Assembly (NCBI RefSeq): GCF_000350225.1
Contig: NW_005179375.1
Location: forward strand, 28,685-52,926
Reading direction: 5' to 3'
DNA: 24,242 nucleotides
From: Chondrus crispus
Taxonomy: Eukaryota; Rhodophyta; Florideophyceae; Gigartinales; Gigartinaceae
Below the pieces are notes generated by a model. That model was not told the origin of the DNA and searched no databases. It saw nothing but the letters and a program-made list of their open reading frames with translations. The translations under genes and the position numbers were made by a program. Each line of letters opens with the position of its first letter. Positions within the stretch are counted from its first letter, which is position 1. Shown here piece by piece: positions 8,768 to 16,296 of the stretch.

Positions 8768-10099
8768 ATGCCTCGCATGCTGTGCTTCGCCGCGACAACA
8801 ACTGCAGCCACAGCCTTCCGCCCCGTCGCGCAGCGCCGGGGCTTGTGCTTCGTTTCGCGCGCCACGACCACCGTCTCGCCCCATGCGCTGCGCCGCTCCA
8901 GCTTCACCGCCGCCTGCGTGCATTCACTGTCTCTATCATGCGCATCCCTCTCCCATTCACAGCCACGTCGATCCTTCCACCGAACGGCTCCGAGCATGAA
9001 GCTCAACAGTGCCATTGTCGGTCTGCCAAACGTCGGCAAGAGCACCCTGTTCAACGCGCTCGTGGAAAACGCTACGGCCCAAGCGGCGAACTTTCCCTTC
9101 TGCACAATTGAGCCCAATGTCGGGATCGCCGTCGTGCCGGATACCCGTTTGAACGTTCTTTCGGATATTAACGAAAGCGTAAAGACAGTACCAACAACCA
9201 TCGAAGTTGTGGACGTCGCTGGTCTAGTCGCCGGCGCCGCCGACGGCGAAGGCCTTGGGAACAAGTTTCTTGCCAACATCCGCGAGTGCGACGCCATCGT
9301 TCACGTCGTGCGCTGCTTTGAGGATGACGATGTCATTCATGTGTCGGGTTCTGTTGACCCATTACGCGATATTGAGGTGATTAACCTAGAGCTCACGCTC
9401 GCAGATATGGCCCAGGTCGAGAAGCGAGTAACTCGCGCCAAGGTGAAGCGAAGCGGAAAGAGCGACGTCGATCCCAACGAAATCACCGCCCTGGAGAAGC
9501 TGCTACCCGCCCTCAACGACGGCCGCAGCGCCCGCTCGGTCGACTTGTCGGAAGATGAAGTGGCCGCGGTAAAGCATCTCGGCTTGCTAACGTTGAAACC
9601 GGTCATCTATGCTGCCAATGTTGCGGATTCCGATTTAGCCGACGGGAATTCCTTTGTTGAGCAGGTGCAGAAACATGCCGAGGATAGTCGAGCAAAGGTC
9701 GTTATCGTTTCCGCCCAAGTCGAGTCGGAGCTCGTGTCACTCGACGCCGGGGAGCGGATCGAGTTTCTTGAATCACTGGGCGTGACAGAAGAGGGCACTG
9801 GCTTGCGGGCGTTAGTGAGCGCTACGTATGAGCTGCTGGGACTGCAGACCTATTTTACCAGCGGACCTACGGAGACGAGAGCGTGGACCATCCGCGCAGG
9901 GATGAAAGCGCCGCAAGCGGCAGGTGTGATTCACAACGATTTTGAAAGGGGATTTATCAGAGCGGAGACTATTAGTTACGATGTTTTGCGTGAACTGGGC
10001 AGTGAAAAGGTTGCCAAGGAGAAAGGGCTTCTCCGATCCGAAGGGAAGGAATATGTTGTGAAGGATGGTGATGTAATGTTGTTTAGGTTTAACGTGTAG
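8768..10099 (+). CDS. ychF: YchF/OLA1-family GTP-binding protein, organelle-targeted form
   Basis: The 443-residue product is a full YchF (Obg-related TRAFAC P-loop) protein preceded by about 76 extra residues. These are rich in Arg, Ser, Thr and Ala and nearly lack acids, as in a transit peptide. The core starts at M77. G1 is GLPNVGKST (85-93), G3 is DVAGL (149-153) with the hydrophobic residue that replaces the usual catalytic Gln, and G4 is N284-V-A-D287, altered from NKxD as expected in YchF. The C-terminal TGS domain (about 358-443) is complete, with TYFTSGPTETRAWTI and the final MLFRFNV. YchF proteins bind ribosomes, and many prefer ATP over GTP. The core reads like the bacterial type rather than cytosolic OLA1, which suggests a plastid or mitochondrial origin. 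The start at 8768 has an ACCATG context. Confidence 0.95.
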   Translation: MPRMLCFAATTTAATAFRPVAQRRGLCFVSRATTTVSPHALRRSSFTAACVHSLSLSCASLSHSQPRRSFHRTAPSMKLNSAIVGLPNVGKSTLFNALVENATAQAANFPFCTIEPNVGIAVVPDTRLNVLSDINESVKTVPTTIEVVDVAGLVAGAADGEGLGNKFLANIRECDAIVHVVRCFEDDDVIHVSGSVDPLRDIEVINLELTLADMAQVEKRVTRAKVKRSGKSDVDPNEITALEKLLPALNDGRSARSVDLSEDEVAAVKHLGLLTLKPVIYAANVADSDLADGNSFVEQVQKHAEDSRAKVVIVSAQVESELVSLDAGERIEFLESLGVTEEGTGLRALVSATYELLGLQTYFTSGPTETRAWTIRAGMKAPQAAGVIHNDFERGFIRAETISYDVLRELGSEKVAKEKGLLRSEGKEYVVKDGDVMLFRFNV

Positions 10100-10607
10100 A
10101 TCATAAAATCACTGGGGTGCTACTGACAACCTATGACAATGGCCGGTCTTCTCCCAATGCCGACGGGACCGAGCTCTTCCAACTTAGTCACCTATACAGC
10201 GGAAATATACGAAACGAAAAGGCACAGGTAGATGAACCCAATCCTCCTCTTGCACAAGCTCTGAGGATATCTTGCTGAGAATGACATGGAAAGAGCCGAG
10301 ATGAAGGTAATGCGCGAAACAGTACCAGTACAATCGGTATTGAACGAAACACAACGCTTCCTGGTTATTAGTTAGCAATGCCGCATTGCCCAAGCACTTT
10401 GGGCATTCTAAAACTGGCTCTGATAGCACGCAGCACAGAGCTTTCATGTTGCACTAGTCCTACAAAACATAAAGTCGAATGCCACAGAACGAGGCTCTAC
10501 ACTGGAACTTGTCTGCGTCTTCAACAATAACTTTCTCGACGAACTTGTCCAAGCTGGCCAAAGTTTTGCGAATCAAGAAGGCAATGATACAACAGCTTGC
10601 GTCGCTC
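10100..10607. other. Intergenic region between convergent YchF and Rieske genes
   Basis: About 0.5 kb holds the 3' ends of two convergent genes. An 87-codon ATG frame on the minus strand (10184-10447) has several Cys and aromatic residues, but no recognisable domain or composition that separates it from chance. I see no hairpin, RNA gene or repeat of note. Confidence 0.45.
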
Positions 10608-12236
10608 TCAGTCGGCATGATTCAGATCATATGCAATATCTGTATAGGTCATCAACGTCATGAAGTAATGTAGCATCTTTGCTAGACGGAGGAGAAGAAT
10701 GCATAACACAGTTCCTCCAAATCCTGCCAGCCTCAGTGGTAATGGTGCAAAGGCAGCCCCCCCTATGCTTAGAGCTGCGAAGACAATTCCTGAGAACAAT
10801 GCGGCTGCACCCGAAACCCCTGCTCCTACCAAAGCAGCAGTCCGTCCCCTAGTAAAATTGTGTAGTGCAGCCGTGCAGGCCTGACACTCTCTTGTGTGGT
10901 TTTCATATCGGTCATTGACAACCCTTGTCAAAATTCTTTCGCTGCGAGCATCCGAAGGAATTGGCGTCGCGTAAGGCATGCTCCATCCATGCATGTCAAA
11001 GAACTGACGGACCTTCATGACCGAAGTGTCCCATTTCCCCGACGCAAGCGTATATTCCTTCTTCCATGCACTGCCATATCCGTCACGCTCGACGGCCTGA
11101 AGATGGGCATATTGCTTCTGCAACATCCCCGGATCACCATCCAAGACGAGGTTCGTGATTGTATGCTCGTACCATCTTGGACTGAACCACTTCACTAGAC
11201 GGACAATTTTCGGCGGATTCAAATACGAGAAAAGAGTAAACACCTTCGATTTGTCCCAACTGATCGGCACTGTCCAACTCAGCAGAAAGATTTTTGATTT
11301 TGTGTCACCGAGTTTAATTGCATAATGCACTGCCGTTGGGGTCTGAAAAAATATATCGCTCCAGCCCTTGCTGGAATCCTGATTATACTTCCTCGCGTGT
11401 ACGTAACCTTCAGTGAGGTTTTCATGGACAATGTCTACTCCACCGCTGCGCTTTACGGTTTTACGATTATCTCGTCCTGTGCCGTGATGTGCCCATGACA
11501 CATGAGTGGGGTCTGCCACGTTTTCATGGAGTGTGGAAAAAGAAATCGGAAAATAGCGAAAGCTGTCGCGATAAAAGAGACGCTCGGATTCATCCGCCTG
11601 CACTAGTTCTTTTGGCAGAGGAATCTTGCTCTCGTCTGCCTTTAAACGGTCTCCAAACCACATAAAAATCAAGCCATTGATTGAAAGATGCGTTGCGTAA
11701 ACAACTCCCACATCTGCAGCAGCCGGAATTCGCTTTTCTAGCGGCACCACAGGAATATCTACACATCTGCCATCGCAGTTAAACCGCCAGCCATGATATC
11801 CGCACTCAAGAACCGTTTCCTTTTCACCATCCGTTTCTCGCTCGTAGAGACGGCCTTCCGATAACGGAGCCGCACGATGGGGGCATATGTCGTCCATAAC
11901 AACATAAATACCCGTCGAACGATCTCGAAAGAGAACGCAGTGGCGGTCCCAAAGTGTGATAGAAAGCGGTTTGAGGTCTATTACATCTTTCGCCCAAGCC
12001 ACAGGGTACCATTGCTCCATCCACGTAAATGGTTTAGGAGAAGCCTCGTTTTCCGTCGTTTTCTCGGGTACTGTCGCTTTCATGGATTTTGGGGGAGTGA
12101 TATCCATTGTGATACAGCGCGAAGGCAAATACGATGGCCTCAGAGACCTAGAAGAACGTTTCATGTGCTCTGTAGTCAAGCGGGACGACGAGCGGAAAGG
12201 GGTTGCACATGGCGCGATGAACGATGTGTGGTTCAT
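10608..12236 (-). CDS. Pheophorbide a oxygenase/TIC55/PTC52-family Rieske oxygenase
   Basis: The 542-residue product has an N-terminal, likely plastid-targeting, region of about 60 residues. A Rieske [2Fe-2S] domain follows, with ligands C118-P-H120 and C145-x2-H148. Next is the non-haem iron site N239-x2-D242-P-x-H245-x4-H250. The C-terminal CxxC (C451, C454) is the redox motif shared by PAO, PTC52 and TIC55. Two hydrophobic stretches (about 465-500 and 503-530) would anchor it in a thylakoid or envelope membrane. Known family members oxidise chlorophyll-type substrates: PAO opens the pheophorbide a macrocycle, PTC52 acts on protochlorophyllide a and TIC55 on phyllobilins. I cannot tell the substrate from sequence alone. 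The length and all ligands are intact. A copia element begins 134 bp upstream of the start codon, so promoter space is short. Confidence 0.9.
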   Translation of the reverse strand: MNHTSFIAPCATPFRSSSRLTTEHMKRSSRSLRPSYLPSRCITMDITPPKSMKATVPEKTTENEASPKPFTWMEQWYPVAWAKDVIDLKPLSITLWDRHCVLFRDRSTGIYVVMDDICPHRAAPLSEGRLYERETDGEKETVLECGYHGWRFNCDGRCVDIPVVPLEKRIPAAADVGVVYATHLSINGLIFMWFGDRLKADESKIPLPKELVQADESERLFYRDSFRYFPISFSTLHENVADPTHVSWAHHGTGRDNRKTVKRSGGVDIVHENLTEGYVHARKYNQDSSKGWSDIFFQTPTAVHYAIKLGDTKSKIFLLSWTVPISWDKSKVFTLFSYLNPPKIVRLVKWFSPRWYEHTITNLVLDGDPGMLQKQYAHLQAVERDGYGSAWKKEYTLASGKWDTSVMKVRQFFDMHGWSMPYATPIPSDARSERILTRVVNDRYENHTRECQACTAALHNFTRGRTAALVGAGVSGAAALFSGIVFAALSIGGAAFAPLPLRLAGFGGTVLCILLLRLAKMLHYFMTLMTYTDIAYDLNHAD

Positions 12237-12370
12237 CGTTCACATCGTTCAGTCAACGGCATGGCTCAGCCGTTTGGCAGTTTTGACGTTCAGACGAGGC
12301 TAGCGTGGATGGTGTCTATCCTCAACAAAGTCAGAGCGCTTCGGTAATCTTGGTATTAGGCTATCTCCAC

Positions 12371-12480
12371 TGCCAGACCGCACACACGCAGTACACGTGG
12401 AACAAACACCTAGATAATAACAGGACGCCGTCGTCGTAGCCTGAGGTAAAGGAGTCCCGAGCTGGGACATCACCGTCACA
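12371..12480 (+). repeat. 5' LTR of the copia element (shortened)
   Basis: This 110-bp copy runs from TGCCAGACC to CCGTCACA. Compared with the 3' LTR it lacks 43 bp. The missing segment lies exactly between two 13-bp copies of GCCAGACCGCACA in the 3' LTR, so the difference is explained by slippage or recombination between those short repeats. Otherwise there is no mismatch. Confidence 0.92.
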
Positions 12481-12491
12481 GGTTATGGGCC
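12481..12491 (+). promoter_or_regulatory. Primer-binding site, half-tRNA type (initiator Met)
   Basis: The bases directly after the 5' LTR are GGTTATGGGCC. They are complementary to the anticodon arm of eukaryotic initiator tRNA-Met (GGCCCAUAACC), not to a tRNA 3' end. Drosophila copia and relatives are known to prime from such an internal half-tRNA fragment. The exact abutment to the LTR makes chance unlikely. Confidence 0.8.
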
Positions 12492-12706
12492 TCATTCTAC
12501 TGCTGCGCACGCGAGTTCGAATCCCACCGTACACCTCCTTCCCACACTACCCAATCACAAGCTCACACGTCAACCACCCGACGTTGTTAGAAGCAACCCC
12601 TCACAAGCCGACACGTCCCACACCCGACGTATTCAGATGATGCAAAAAACCTCATTTTCTCAGGTTCCAAGGTCCACCCGCACTGTACAACACCTCCCCA
12701 ACACAC

Positions 12707-14584
12707 ATGGTCGCCCTCAACGCACGAACCAACCAGTACACGCACCTCCGATCCATCGACTTCAAACCCTATTTCCATCACTTAGACCCCCTCTACCACG
12801 AGCCACAAGCCCTCGCAACCTCGAAACAACTACCCCGACCCATCCCATCATCCATCACAGAATCCACACCATCTCCATCATCACTCGCTCACGCACGCCA
12901 GTACCCCGATGCCAAGTTTTGGGCCTCGGCCCACAACGATGAACTGGACACACTGGACAGAACACAAACAATCCAATGGACACCAAACTCCAAACTGCCC
13001 CCGCACACGAAAATTATTCCGCTCAAAATGACATATCGCTACAAACGCACAGATGACGGCGACATTACGCGATATAAAGCACGATGTACCGTACGGGGAG
13101 ACCGCATGCAACCGTACACCCACTTCAACCCGGATCAAGTTACCACATACACTGCCGACCTCCCCACCATCCGCACCATCATGAGCCTCGCTGCAGCCTT
13201 GAACCTGAAAATCGAACAGTTCGACATTTCTTCAGCGTTTCTCCACGAAAGATACAAACACAGTGCACCAGTATATGTTCGGCAATTACCGCGTTTCGAC
13301 GGAACATTCAAGCACCCATGCACCGCGGGAAAACTAATCGGTAACCTATACGGCACCCCTCCCGCATCATACATATACTTTGAAGCCCTAGCAAATTTCT
13401 TGACCTCTTCCGGATACACACAGACCGACAGCGACCCTTGCCTGTTCTTTCGCCAGACGCAAGACGGGCCAGTACTCATCACCGTCACTATAGACGACTT
13501 TTTCGTCGCCGCTAAAACAACCCGCACCATCAACCAACTTTACGACAAACTGAGAACTCGGTACAGCATACGGCGCCTTGGTGAACCCAAACTATTTCTC
13601 AATTGGAGAATCAAACGCCTAGCAGCCGGCTCCATTCACATCTCACAGCCCCACACCATCCGCTCCATACTTGAGAAACATTCGCTGCAAGAATGCAATC
13701 CGAAGCCAACGCCATATATAGACACGAAACTCAGCGCAATAACCAAGCACTCCGAACCAATCGACCCAGAAAAAACTTTTAAATATCGGCAGACAGTCTG
13801 CGAGCTACGGTATCTTGCTGACTCAACCAGGCCCGACATTGCACACCCTGTCAGTCGACTCGCAGCCGCAATGCACACACCAACAGCCAACGACTGGGGA
13901 CAACTGCGGTACCTGCTCAAGTACCTCAAAGGATCCCAATCGCACGGAATACTCTACAACTCAAAGCCCTTCGCACAGCTTATTTCATATGCAGATGCAG
14001 GTTTTGCTAACTCTTCTGACCGCAAATCGTACACGGGCATTGTACACGTACTCACGCACAGCCCTGTCATGTGGCAATCGACAAAACAAAAGACAGTAGC
14101 ATTGTCTACCTGCGAGGGTGAATACCTCTCCGCGTCTTCGGCAGCTCAGCAAACCTTGTGGCTACAGCGCATATTGAACGATATCGGACACCCACCACGC
14201 ATACGCACACCGCTACTAGTGGACAACAACGCCGCTATACAGGTCGCTCGACAGTCCGCTCCAACAAAACACCGCAAATACATCGACCTAAGACACCACT
14301 TTCTACAAAACCTTGTCAAGCAACAACGCATCAACGTCAAGCATGTTCACAGCATCTCAATGCACGCCGATATCCTCGCAAAACCCCTGAAACCACAACG
14401 CTTCCGCGCGCTCCGCACCGCCCTCAACATCATACCTCCTCCAACTCGAACTGCCATCAGCGTGCCGGGGACTGCCAGACCGCACAATTCCCACGCTGAC
14501 GACAGTCCGAGCTCTAGCCAGACCGCACACACGCAGTACACGTGGAACAAACACCTAGATAATAACAGGACGCCGTCGTCGTAG
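12707..14584 (+). CDS. Copia Pol fragment: reverse transcriptase and RNase H
   Basis: The frame is open from 12641, has its first ATG at 12707, and encodes 625 residues ending inside the 3' LTR. Reverse transcriptase motifs are present: FDISSAFL with D173, the LIGNLYG block (about 210-216), and the catalytic pair in TIDDFF (D263, D264), where copia usually has YVDD. RNase H follows with YADAGF (D430), CEGEYL (E470), VDNNAA (D506) and the closing HADILAKPL (D555). No CCHC knuckle, protease DTG/DSG or integrase HHCC/DDE region precedes it. The frame is unbroken, which suggests recent loss of the upstream part or trans-mobilisation. Residues beyond 580 come from LTR sequence and are probably not functional. 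Confidence 0.93.
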   Translation: MVALNARTNQYTHLRSIDFKPYFHHLDPLYHEPQALATSKQLPRPIPSSITESTPSPSSLAHARQYPDAKFWASAHNDELDTLDRTQTIQWTPNSKLPPHTKIIPLKMTYRYKRTDDGDITRYKARCTVRGDRMQPYTHFNPDQVTTYTADLPTIRTIMSLAAALNLKIEQFDISSAFLHERYKHSAPVYVRQLPRFDGTFKHPCTAGKLIGNLYGTPPASYIYFEALANFLTSSGYTQTDSDPCLFFRQTQDGPVLITVTIDDFFVAAKTTRTINQLYDKLRTRYSIRRLGEPKLFLNWRIKRLAAGSIHISQPHTIRSILEKHSLQECNPKPTPYIDTKLSAITKHSEPIDPEKTFKYRQTVCELRYLADSTRPDIAHPVSRLAAAMHTPTANDWGQLRYLLKYLKGSQSHGILYNSKPFAQLISYADAGFANSSDRKSYTGIVHVLTHSPVMWQSTKQKTVALSTCEGEYLSASSAAQQTLWLQRILNDIGHPPRIRTPLLVDNNAAIQVARQSAPTKHRKYIDLRHHFLQNLVKQQRINVKHVHSISMHADILAKPLKPQRFRALRTALNIIPPPTRTAISVPGTARPHNSHADDSPSSSQTAHTQYTWNKHLDNNRTPSS

Positions 14585-14625
14585 CCTGAGGTAAAGGAGT
14601 CCCGAGCTGGGACATCACCGTCACA
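14473..14625 (+). repeat. 3' LTR of the copia element (full length)
   Basis: This 153-bp copy starts TGCCAGACC and ends CCGTCACA, and is followed by the target duplication TCCAC. It holds two copies of GCCAGACCGCACA (14474-14486 and 14517-14529). A small hairpin, GTCCC GAGCT GGGAC, lies near its end and is shared with the 5' LTR. At 153 bp it is short for a copia LTR. Confidence 0.92.
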
Positions 14626-14927
14626 TCCACCGCACACGCCGTTCTAGTCCCGATTTTTCCTTAATTAAAAAGGGCTATTGAAATCATACAATCAATGACT
14701 GCCACTTGTAAAATATTTATCGGTTAATCTTTAGAGCATCTCTACCGCATGACCGTATTTGCCTCTCTAATCAAAAATATCTCGCCAAGTGCTTAATTTT
14801 TATTGGGTAACTCTATTGCTCTATTGACGAATAGATTTTCTGGAATAGAGCCGCGGCGCAACTCTACCGCGCAGTACATATCCTTTCAGCACCGCTGCGC
14901 TCATCCCGTTCAACCCTTTTTATTACC

Positions 14928-15275
14928 ATGGCAACTTCTCGCAACTACGACTCCCCTCCGCCGACTTTTTCTCCTGACTCCAGTGACGACGAGAACCTGT
15001 CCTACCTCGTCGCCTCTGGGACACTGCCTGGTTTTCCAGGTACAATTCCTTCTCTCATTAGACTAGGATCAAGGAGCGGGAAAAGAGGAACTCTCAACCG
15101 TGTGGGATTGCAAGCGCGCACCTTGCCGAGGGAGACGAAGAACTTCTGGACGTCAGCTGACATATCGCTGAAATGCTGCTTGATGCTCGCCCCGCTTCGG
15201 TTACCGTATTTTCCGTCCGGAACGAGGTGCAGTGCGGGACCTTTCTCCGTGAAGCGGCGGCGGATAGTGTCTTAG
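14928..15275 (+). pseudogene. Truncated protein start inside the Harbinger-like element
   Basis: The 115-codon frame begins MATSRNYDSPPPTFSPDSSD, with Ser/Asp/Pro-rich acidic sequence of the kind seen at transposon ORF N-termini, and soon loses protein-like composition. Its start has a good context (TTACCATGG) and a CT-rich leader. It is probably the beginning of a transposon protein whose remainder has been deleted, but I cannot match it to a family. Other frames downstream in the element are not convincing. Confidence 0.35.
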
Positions 15276-15558
15276 AAGATTTTTCTTGCCTGGTCGGTGC
15301 CAGCGATCGGGTCTTCGGACGCCGCAATCCATGCACGAGCGAGAACGCAATTCTCCTCTGCATCCCAGTTCTTTCCGCGCCCCATACCGGACAGAGCAGA
15401 CAGAGCAGAGCAGAGGCACCGGAGAGAGGGGAACGTTGTGCGACGATGCCATTTGGGGGTGTTTGGGTTTGCATTGAAGTTCAATTTCCCGGGAATACTC
15501 ATCTGGCAAGTACAGCTACGCCGGTGGCCAACCCGGAGGCCTTTCGTGTCACCTCTAT

Positions 15559-15629
15559 TCAATAGATTAGAGCACGATCTGGGTCTAATGGGGGGTCGAA
15601 TAGACCCAGATCGAGCTCTAATCTATTGA
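15559..15629. repeat. 29-bp inverted repeat hairpin in the Harbinger-like element
   Basis: The arms 15559-15587 and 15601-15629 are complementary with one mismatch and are separated by 13 bases. Each arm begins TCAATAGATTAGAG and ends with GATCTGGGTCTA. A perfect 18-bp palindrome, AATCTATTCGAATAGATT, follows at 15632-15649 and reuses the same core. These subterminal structures could be transposase-binding sites or relics of a nested miniature element. Confidence 0.85.
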
Positions 15630-15786
15630 GAAATCTATTCGAATAGATTACAAACATGCGGTAGAGTGTCGTTTTTTTCTGCGGCTGAAAATTTGGCATT
15701 AGATTAGAGAATAGAATCGCGGTAGAGATGCTCTTAGGTGAACTACTACACAGGCCTGATCTAATATCCCTAAAAAGCGATTTGCG

Positions 15787-15804
15787 TGATCGGTACACCG
15801 ATCA
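15787..15804. repeat. Palindromic site TGATCGGTACACCGATCA, copy 1
   Basis: Two 8-bp complementary arms, TGATCGGT and ACCGATCA, flank a central AC. An identical 18-bp copy lies 210 bp further on. Both are preceded within 20 bases by AAAAAGC and have TTTGCG nearby. They may be binding sites of the neighbouring transposase. Confidence 0.85.
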
Positions 15805-15996
15805 CAAAATTCAATGTCCAATACTGTAGCTCCGCTGTCACAGTGCGCCACGTTTTCTTCTTTTGCAGCGTAAAACAAGGGACCACAGGCTTTATCTTCC
15901 AATTGGAATCCTGTTTATAGCACTTTTCATTGCTGGGCAGTCGAATGTAGAAGAAAGTTCATTCGGACACCTCTGAAATTTGCGAAAAAGCCCGGA

Positions 15997-16014
15997 TGAT
16001 CGGTACACCGATCA
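15997..16014. repeat. Palindromic site TGATCGGTACACCGATCA, copy 2
   Basis: This is identical to the site at 15787-15804, in direct orientation as judged by the asymmetric AC centre and by the AAAAAGC upstream of both. No third copy was seen in the window. Confidence 0.85.
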
Positions 16015-16296
16015 CTGGGGCCTCAAGGTAGACGTTTACTCTCTGCCATGACATCACCAACCCTACCTAAGTCGGCGTCTTTGTCTTGCCCGAAGAGTCG
16101 GTGTAACGGATTCCCGACATCTGTGGCTCCCTACCGCATCTTCAGACCTTTCTAGCAGGGTCTCTCGACCTTCTACTTCTGCGCCCTTTGAAAGGTGTAA
16201 CAGTCAAATGTCCGGCAGACGACTGCACATTGGGACTGGGGCTAGCACTATTTGATCTGGAAGAACTTCGTTCTGGGCGAGCCATTTGCCTCGGTT

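Larger units (their letters stand above)
12371..14625 (+). mobile_element. Internally deleted Ty1/copia LTR retrotransposon
   Basis: The element is 2255 bp with TG...CA ends and is flanked by a 5-bp target duplication, TCCAC at 12366-12370 and 14626-14630. LTRs lie at 12371-12480 and 14473-14625. A primer-binding site follows the 5' LTR directly. The interior encodes only reverse transcriptase and RNase H. Gag, protease and integrase are missing, so it is non-autonomous unless helped by another copy. The two LTRs are identical over 109 bp, which argues for a fairly recent insertion. It lies 134 bp upstream of the Rieske oxygenase start codon and points away from it. Confidence 0.93.
14734..15733 (+). 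mobile_element. PIF/Harbinger-like DNA transposon, probably non-autonomous
   Basis: The element is exactly 1000 bp. It has perfect 15-bp terminal inverted repeats, GAGCATCTCTACCGC at 14734-14748 and its complement at 15719-15733. It is flanked by the 3-bp target duplication TTA at 14731-14733 and 15734-15736, which is typical of PIF/Harbinger. Further inverted copies of CTCTACCGC lie inside (near 14861 and complementary near 15658). The 3' part carries a long hairpin and a palindrome, listed separately. It encodes no complete transposase; one 115-codon frame starts at 14928. Superfamily assignment rests on duplication length and sequence and on the terminal repeat. Confidence 0.75.
15737..16296. 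other. 3' flank of the decayed transposase gene, with paired palindromes
   Basis: No gene is visible in these 560 bases. They lie downstream (on the minus strand) of the last codon of the transposase remnant and probably include its 3' untranslated and terminal region. The striking content is the two copies of an 18-bp palindromic site at 15787-15804 and 15997-16014. I could not find a TTAA target duplication or the terminal inverted repeat of the element. Confidence 0.5.

Noticed and set aside
10184..10447. 87-codon minus-strand frame with several Cys, between the YchF and Rieske genes
   Set aside because: It starts with ATG but shows no motif or signal, and it lies between the 3' ends of two convergent genes. 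More likely untranslated sequence.
12372..12540. A complete tRNA gene at the copia 5' junction
   Set aside because: D-arm-like and T-loop-like motifs exist, but no acceptor stem pairs and the T-stem has mismatches. Kept only as a low-scored promoter or relic idea.
15094..15565. Overlapping open frames of about 100-130 codons in the Harbinger-like element
   Set aside because: They overlap on both strands in several frames with no protein-like signature. They reflect GC-rich sequence lacking stops.
15787..16014. CRISPR-like repeat pair
   Set aside because: Only two copies of a palindromic 18-mer with a 192-bp gap, in eukaryotic transposon context. This is not a CRISPR array.
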